Origin: Tritrichomonas musculus
Lineage: Eukaryota > Parabasalia > Tritrichomonadida > Tritrichomonadidae
Length of the DNA: 64,000 nucleotides
Reading direction: 5' to 3'
NCBI GenBank assembly: GCA_039105265.1
Contig: JAPFFF010000051.1
Location: 930,001-994,000, forward strand
Each line of letters opens with the position of its first letter. The first letter of the stretch is position 1. The notes below the pieces were generated by a model, which saw only the letters and a program-made list of their open reading frames with translations, ran no database searches and was not told where the DNA came from. The position numbers and the translations under genes are program-made. Below are positions 60,122 through 64,000 of the stretch, in pieces.

Positions 60122-62109
60122 ATTGAAATAATTATTCGAAATAAAAAAAAAAATTATTTCAATAAAATACACAAATTTTCATCTTCACCAAACGTTTTTT
60201 ATCCTATTCATTATTCAATTTTTATTAATATCTCAATAATAAATATATTATACATTTTTAAATATTAATTTATTTATTTAATATTTATAGTATTAATTAA
60301 TAAATAAATATAATTATGATATATTATTTACAATAACTGTAAAAAGAGAGTTACTCTAGAAATAATTTTTCAAATAAAAGATTTAATCATTCAAATTTTC
60401 AAAGATTCTTGTTATAATTAATTTAATTTAATATATCCAAGTTTTAATTTAAGTTTTTAATTTATTTGAGCCTAAATATTTATTTTGAAAAATATGATAT
60501 ATAAACACCCACATTTTTTCAGATCACATTTCATAAAGTTTTTTATTGTGGTAACCACAATTTGGTTTCATTTTTTCAGAGAAAATCAATAATTAATATT
60601 TTGATTTAAAATGCAAAGTTCAAATTAAAAAAATATTAAATATATTTTCGAATGATGCTAGTCAAATTATTAGATAAATATATTTTTTGTTTATACAATA
60701 ATTCAATTAAAATTTTTTGAACTTTACTTTTGTGAAGATATAAAAATTTTTCAAATTGAAAAATTTGTGAAGATATAAAAATGAAAAAATTTTTCAATTT
60801 TCAAATCTAACTATTCCTTGCTCATCTACAACATAATCATCAATAACAAAGCTTTGAAGAAAATACGTTAAAAAGTGAATTTTTCAATATCACAGAAAAA
60901 ATAATCTTGCTTTTTCAATATCATAGAAAAAATAATCTTGCTTTTTGTGTGCATCTGAAATTCTTTCAATTTGTTTTTTTCAAATTTGAATACGTTTTAG
61001 CGAAAATATAAAATGCACTCAAATCTTCCCTCTCAATTATTTTCTAAAAGGAGGCCAACGAAAGCTTTCACATCTAACTCAAAGTACAGTTATATTGGAA
61101 ATTATATATTCTAATATTAATATATATATTAAAATTAATTACTAATGCATCTCATGATTACTTTTATTTTATTTAAAATAATTAGATATTTTTATTTTTT
61201 AAAAATTGAATTAATTTGAATGAAATATAAAAATAATATTTTTCTTATTTCTCAATAATCTTCAAATATTATAAATTTAAAATCAAAAAATATTTTTATA
61301 TATTCATTCCTAAAATAAACAATTATATTAAGAATAAAAATCATTGGATTTTTTTTATGAACATAGTAAATCATCTTAAATTAAATAACTTTTTTACGGA
61401 ATAAGATCTGAATGTTTATAATAAAACAATTTTTTGTGTTTTGAAAAGCAAAAAACAAATAAATTAAAATTTTCTTAATTGGTTGAAATAATCATAAGAC
61501 GGGAAAAATCAAATATGTTTAAAGCATTAATGGAGTATAATTGATATATATAATCAATTATTGTAATTTATAAAAGGATGTGCCAATTTTTATATTTATA
61601 ATTTTTTGTATCAAAGGTATCTCAACGAAAAACAAAATTATTTAAAAAACGATTCCTTAAATATTGCATATTTATATACCAAGTAATTGAAACTCATATT
61701 TAATTTAGGATATATCTCATTTTAGCAGATCGGATATTATGGATATTGATGCATTGATCAAATTAAAACAAAATATTATTAACAATATTTAATACAAATA
61801 TTAAATAAATAGTTATTATTTGTAAATGTACTTATTTTAATGAGATAAATGGAAAATAATAGAAAATTTTCAATTCATTCAATTTCGTTGTCCTCCCTTT
61901 TATTTTCTATGCTTTTTTTCTATATATGTTTTGCTAAATGCTATATATCGTGTTTGTTGGCTTTATATAACGCATTTTTAACATTTTACATATTAATATT
62001 TTTTATTCAATCAATTTTTGGCCTCTCTTATAATACAAGAGAAATATTCAATATAAATTCATCGTTTCCCACTTTTTAAATTAGTAAATGATAATTTTTT
62101 TTTTTTAAA
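60122..62109. other. Long AT-rich intergenic region between divergent genes
   Basis: No supported gene. A 76-codon hydrophobic frame at 61849-62079 begins with ATG but has AT-driven composition and no family match, so it is not called. Palindromic AAAAATTTTTCAA-type sequence lies at about 60735-60800, with a short tandem repeat further on. A CCCACTTTTT word lies 33 bases before the next ATG. Confidence 0.5.
60880..60946. repeat. 31-bp tandem repeat, about 2.2 copies
   Basis: Unit TTTTTCAATATCATAGAAAA plus AATAATCTTGC, with one C/T difference between copies. Confidence 0.85.
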
Positions 62110-63738
62110 ATGGATAATGAAAACAGAATAGAATTTTCATTAAATATCGACTCAATTAAAGAAATACCTTTCGAAAAATATTCAAAAGATTTTGTATTTA
62201 TTGTAGACGGGAAAGAATATTATACTAATCGTATTATTGCAGATATTCTTTCTCCAATAATTCGTCAATATCACTATTTTGATGAAACAAATAATCGATT
62301 TTATATTAATACGATTAATAAAAATACTAAAATCGATTTTTCCAGCGTTTTTTCATTGGTTAATTTGCAATCAATTACAATCAACCAAGAAGAACTCGAG
62401 TGGTACCTTGATATTTTTTCTTCTTTAGGTAACCAAAAAGAATTTCTTAAATTAATTCCTCATTACCCAAAAGAAATAACAACAAAGAACGTAATAAAAC
62501 GCATTCACGAAAAACAAATTTTTTTACAAAATTTTAATTCAAAAAGTTTCTCTCAAAAAAATAATTTTAAATCAGAAGATGTGCTTGAAATAGCTGAAAA
62601 AGAATACATTCAATCAGAACTTGATTTTATTTCTAATCATTTCTTCGAAATAGGATTCGACGAACTTCAAAAACTTGATCCATTTATCATTGAAGATATC
62701 ATCAAAAGTGACAAACTCAAGCTTGAAGATGAGGATTCATTACTAAACCTGATTAATGATTTGTATTCAAAAAATTCAATATTTTCTTATTTATATGAAT
62801 ACGTAGATTTTTTGAATGTAAGTCTTGAAGGACTGTGTCACTTTTTTGACATATTCGATTTGAATGACATAAACAGCCATATTTGGAAAGCAGTCATCAA
62901 AAGGACAATGAAGTCACAACATTCAGAAATTGAGCCAAAAACAACATCAGACCAAATTAGAACAGAAAAAGTTACGTCATCACAAATTTCAAATAAACCG
63001 ACAAACAAAAAAGGCGAAGCAAATGATAAACACTCAAATACCATAGAAAAAGAAGCACAACTTAATTCATCAATAAACAAAAACAATCAACATGAAAAAG
63101 CAGAAAAAACAAGGAATAAGCCAGCAATTGAAAAAGTTGACAATAATGAAACCGAAGATAATCTATCGTTAAATACAAAAGAGAGCAAAGAAAATTCAAA
63201 AACCGTTAATTCCACAGAAAAAGTGAAAAATAACGTATTTTCTCTTTTGCACAAAGACAAAGAAGATTTCAATGGAATCATCACTTACTTAACCGCCAAA
63301 ACCGGCGGAAATATACATGATAACGGAACAATTGCTGTATCATCAAATTCGTATTTTTCACCACCGAAATACCTCTTGGATTTCAACTGTGACGCCTACT
63401 ACCAGGCCGGAAAAGCCGATGCTTGGGTTCTTTTCGATTTTAAAGAGCTGAAAGTGAAGATCACGAGTTATTCAATTATGTCAAATTCCGGCGGAGAGAA
63501 CCTTTATCATTTGAGGAGCTGGGATCTTGAAGTGTCGAACGATGGAGTCAGCTGGACCAAGATTGACGAGAGGAGAGACCATCCGAAATTGAACGGAAGC
63601 TATGCAACTGGGACATTCGAGGTCAGGCCGAATGATTATTCGCGATATGTGAGACTTCATCAAATTGATGATCCTTGGGGCGGTGGATACCTGTGGTTTT
63701 ATTATATGGAATTTTATGGTTATCTTAAGGAAGAGTGA
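62110..63738 (+). CDS. BTB-like N-terminus and F5/8 type C (discoidin) C-terminal domain protein
   Basis: 542 residues, complete. Residues about 20-125 match the BTB/POZ-like module of a large trichomonad family (KDFVFIVDGKEYYTNRIIAD, LSPIIRQYH). The middle (about 125-275) is helical and BACK-like. A polar Lys/Glu/Asn-rich linker spans about 275-385. Residues about 389-540 form an F5/8 C beta-sandwich (GGNIHDNGTIAVSS, SYSIMSNSGG, LRSWDLEVSNDGVSWTKID, YVRLHQ, YYMEFYGYL). There is no signal peptide, so the discoidin-like domain is probably intracellular and binds glycans, lipids or proteins; the BTB part may mediate oligomerisation. GC rises sharply in the C-terminal domain. Function beyond binding is unknown. 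Confidence 0.85.
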   Translation: MDNENRIEFSLNIDSIKEIPFEKYSKDFVFIVDGKEYYTNRIIADILSPIIRQYHYFDETNNRFYINTINKNTKIDFSSVFSLVNLQSITINQEELEWYLDIFSSLGNQKEFLKLIPHYPKEITTKNVIKRIHEKQIFLQNFNSKSFSQKNNFKSEDVLEIAEKEYIQSELDFISNHFFEIGFDELQKLDPFIIEDIIKSDKLKLEDEDSLLNLINDLYSKNSIFSYLYEYVDFLNVSLEGLCHFFDIFDLNDINSHIWKAVIKRTMKSQHSEIEPKTTSDQIRTEKVTSSQISNKPTNKKGEANDKHSNTIEKEAQLNSSINKNNQHEKAEKTRNKPAIEKVDNNETEDNLSLNTKESKENSKTVNSTEKVKNNVFSLLHKDKEDFNGIITYLTAKTGGNIHDNGTIAVSSNSYFSPPKYLLDFNCDAYYQAGKADAWVLFDFKELKVKITSYSIMSNSGGENLYHLRSWDLEVSNDGVSWTKIDERRDHPKLNGSYATGTFEVRPNDYSRYVRLHQIDDPWGGGYLWFYYMEFYGYLKEE

Positions 63739-64000
63739 TTATTATTAAAAAAAAAATATTATTTTTAGGCATCGTTACAGCCATAGCTTTTTTTCATAGA
63801 CATAATTTTTTTTTTTTTTTTTTTTTTTTGATTCGTCTTTTAAATAAAATCAGGTTTTGATGATAGTTAGTCTTTTGTTAATGGCAAAAGCTCTTCATGC
63901 AATGATTGCCCTACAACCTCAACTGGGACACACAAAGCTTTTTATGAAAAGATGCTATGAAGATTCTTACAGGAAGTTGTGTTTATCATGACAACCGAAT
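63739..64000. other. 3' flank and right window edge
   Basis: A T run of about 23 bases is near 63808. The last 130 bases are GC-richer and include a short plus-strand frame (MAKALHAMIALQPQLGHTKL, about 37 codons ending in TGA) that I do not recognise. It may be a mobile-element fragment continuing past the edge. Confidence 0.35.

Noticed and set aside
61849-62079. 76-codon hydrophobic frame before the BTB-like gene
   Set aside because: Its Phe/Ile/Leu/Ser composition follows from T-rich DNA, and it overlaps the probable promoter of the next gene.

Overview
The window looks like nuclear DNA of a trichomonad, most likely Tritrichomonas foetus or a close relative. It is very AT-rich and its genes are long, single-exon frames on both strands. 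The protein families are typical of trichomonads: a DUF3447-type ankyrin protein, BspA-like leucine-rich repeat proteins, kinase-Sel1 fusions, a BTB-like/F5-8C protein and a beta-helix-like surface protein. Several genes have a TCA(C/T)(A/T) initiator-like motif a few bases before the ATG. TAA, TGA and TAG read as ordinary stops. The species call is inference from this family set.

Layout. 0-12 kb: the 3' part of an ankyrin gene cut by the window edge, a complete VPS13 lipid-transfer gene, a tRNA-Ile with a GAT anticodon, and a VAMP7-like longin protein whose SNARE-like segment is repeated eight times. 12-18 kb: a decayed sialidase, a 3.2-kb empty stretch and a small BspA-like gene followed by MITE-like inverted repeats. 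18-30 kb: a tandem pseudokinase, a 1.05-kb inverted-repeat element, two nearly identical small paralogues of unknown function, a pseudokinase-Sel1 gene, a stand-alone Ariadne-type Rcat zinc finger and BspA debris. 30-42 kb: a kinase-Sel1 gene, a long BspA-like gene split at a homopolymer, a Ser/Thr kinase, tRNA-Arg(TCG) and a caspase-like protein. 42-51 kb: a surface protein with a hexapeptide stalk, then a transposon-rich stretch with a 1.3-kb TA-flanked element, a graveyard of hAT and helicase fragments, and an inverted-repeat element inserted into a copy of itself. 51-64 kb: a GT8 glycosyltransferase, a MITE, a decayed GH3 beta-glucosidase, an orphan macrodomain-class-type sirtuin, a truncated relative of the surface protein, a PP1-like phosphatase and the BTB-like/F5-8C gene.

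There are no operons and no single pathway. Common themes are membrane traffic (VPS13, longin protein), signalling and scaffold proteins (kinases, pseudokinases, phosphatase, Sel1 and BspA repeats) and the cell surface (beta-helix protein, GT8, sialidase and GH3 relics). Several enzyme-family members lack a catalytic residue: two pseudokinases, a caspase-like protein without the usual His, and an Rcat domain with Ser in place of Cys. The most unusual features are the longin protein with eight SNARE-like half-motifs, the self-nested transposon and the GAT tRNA-Ile.
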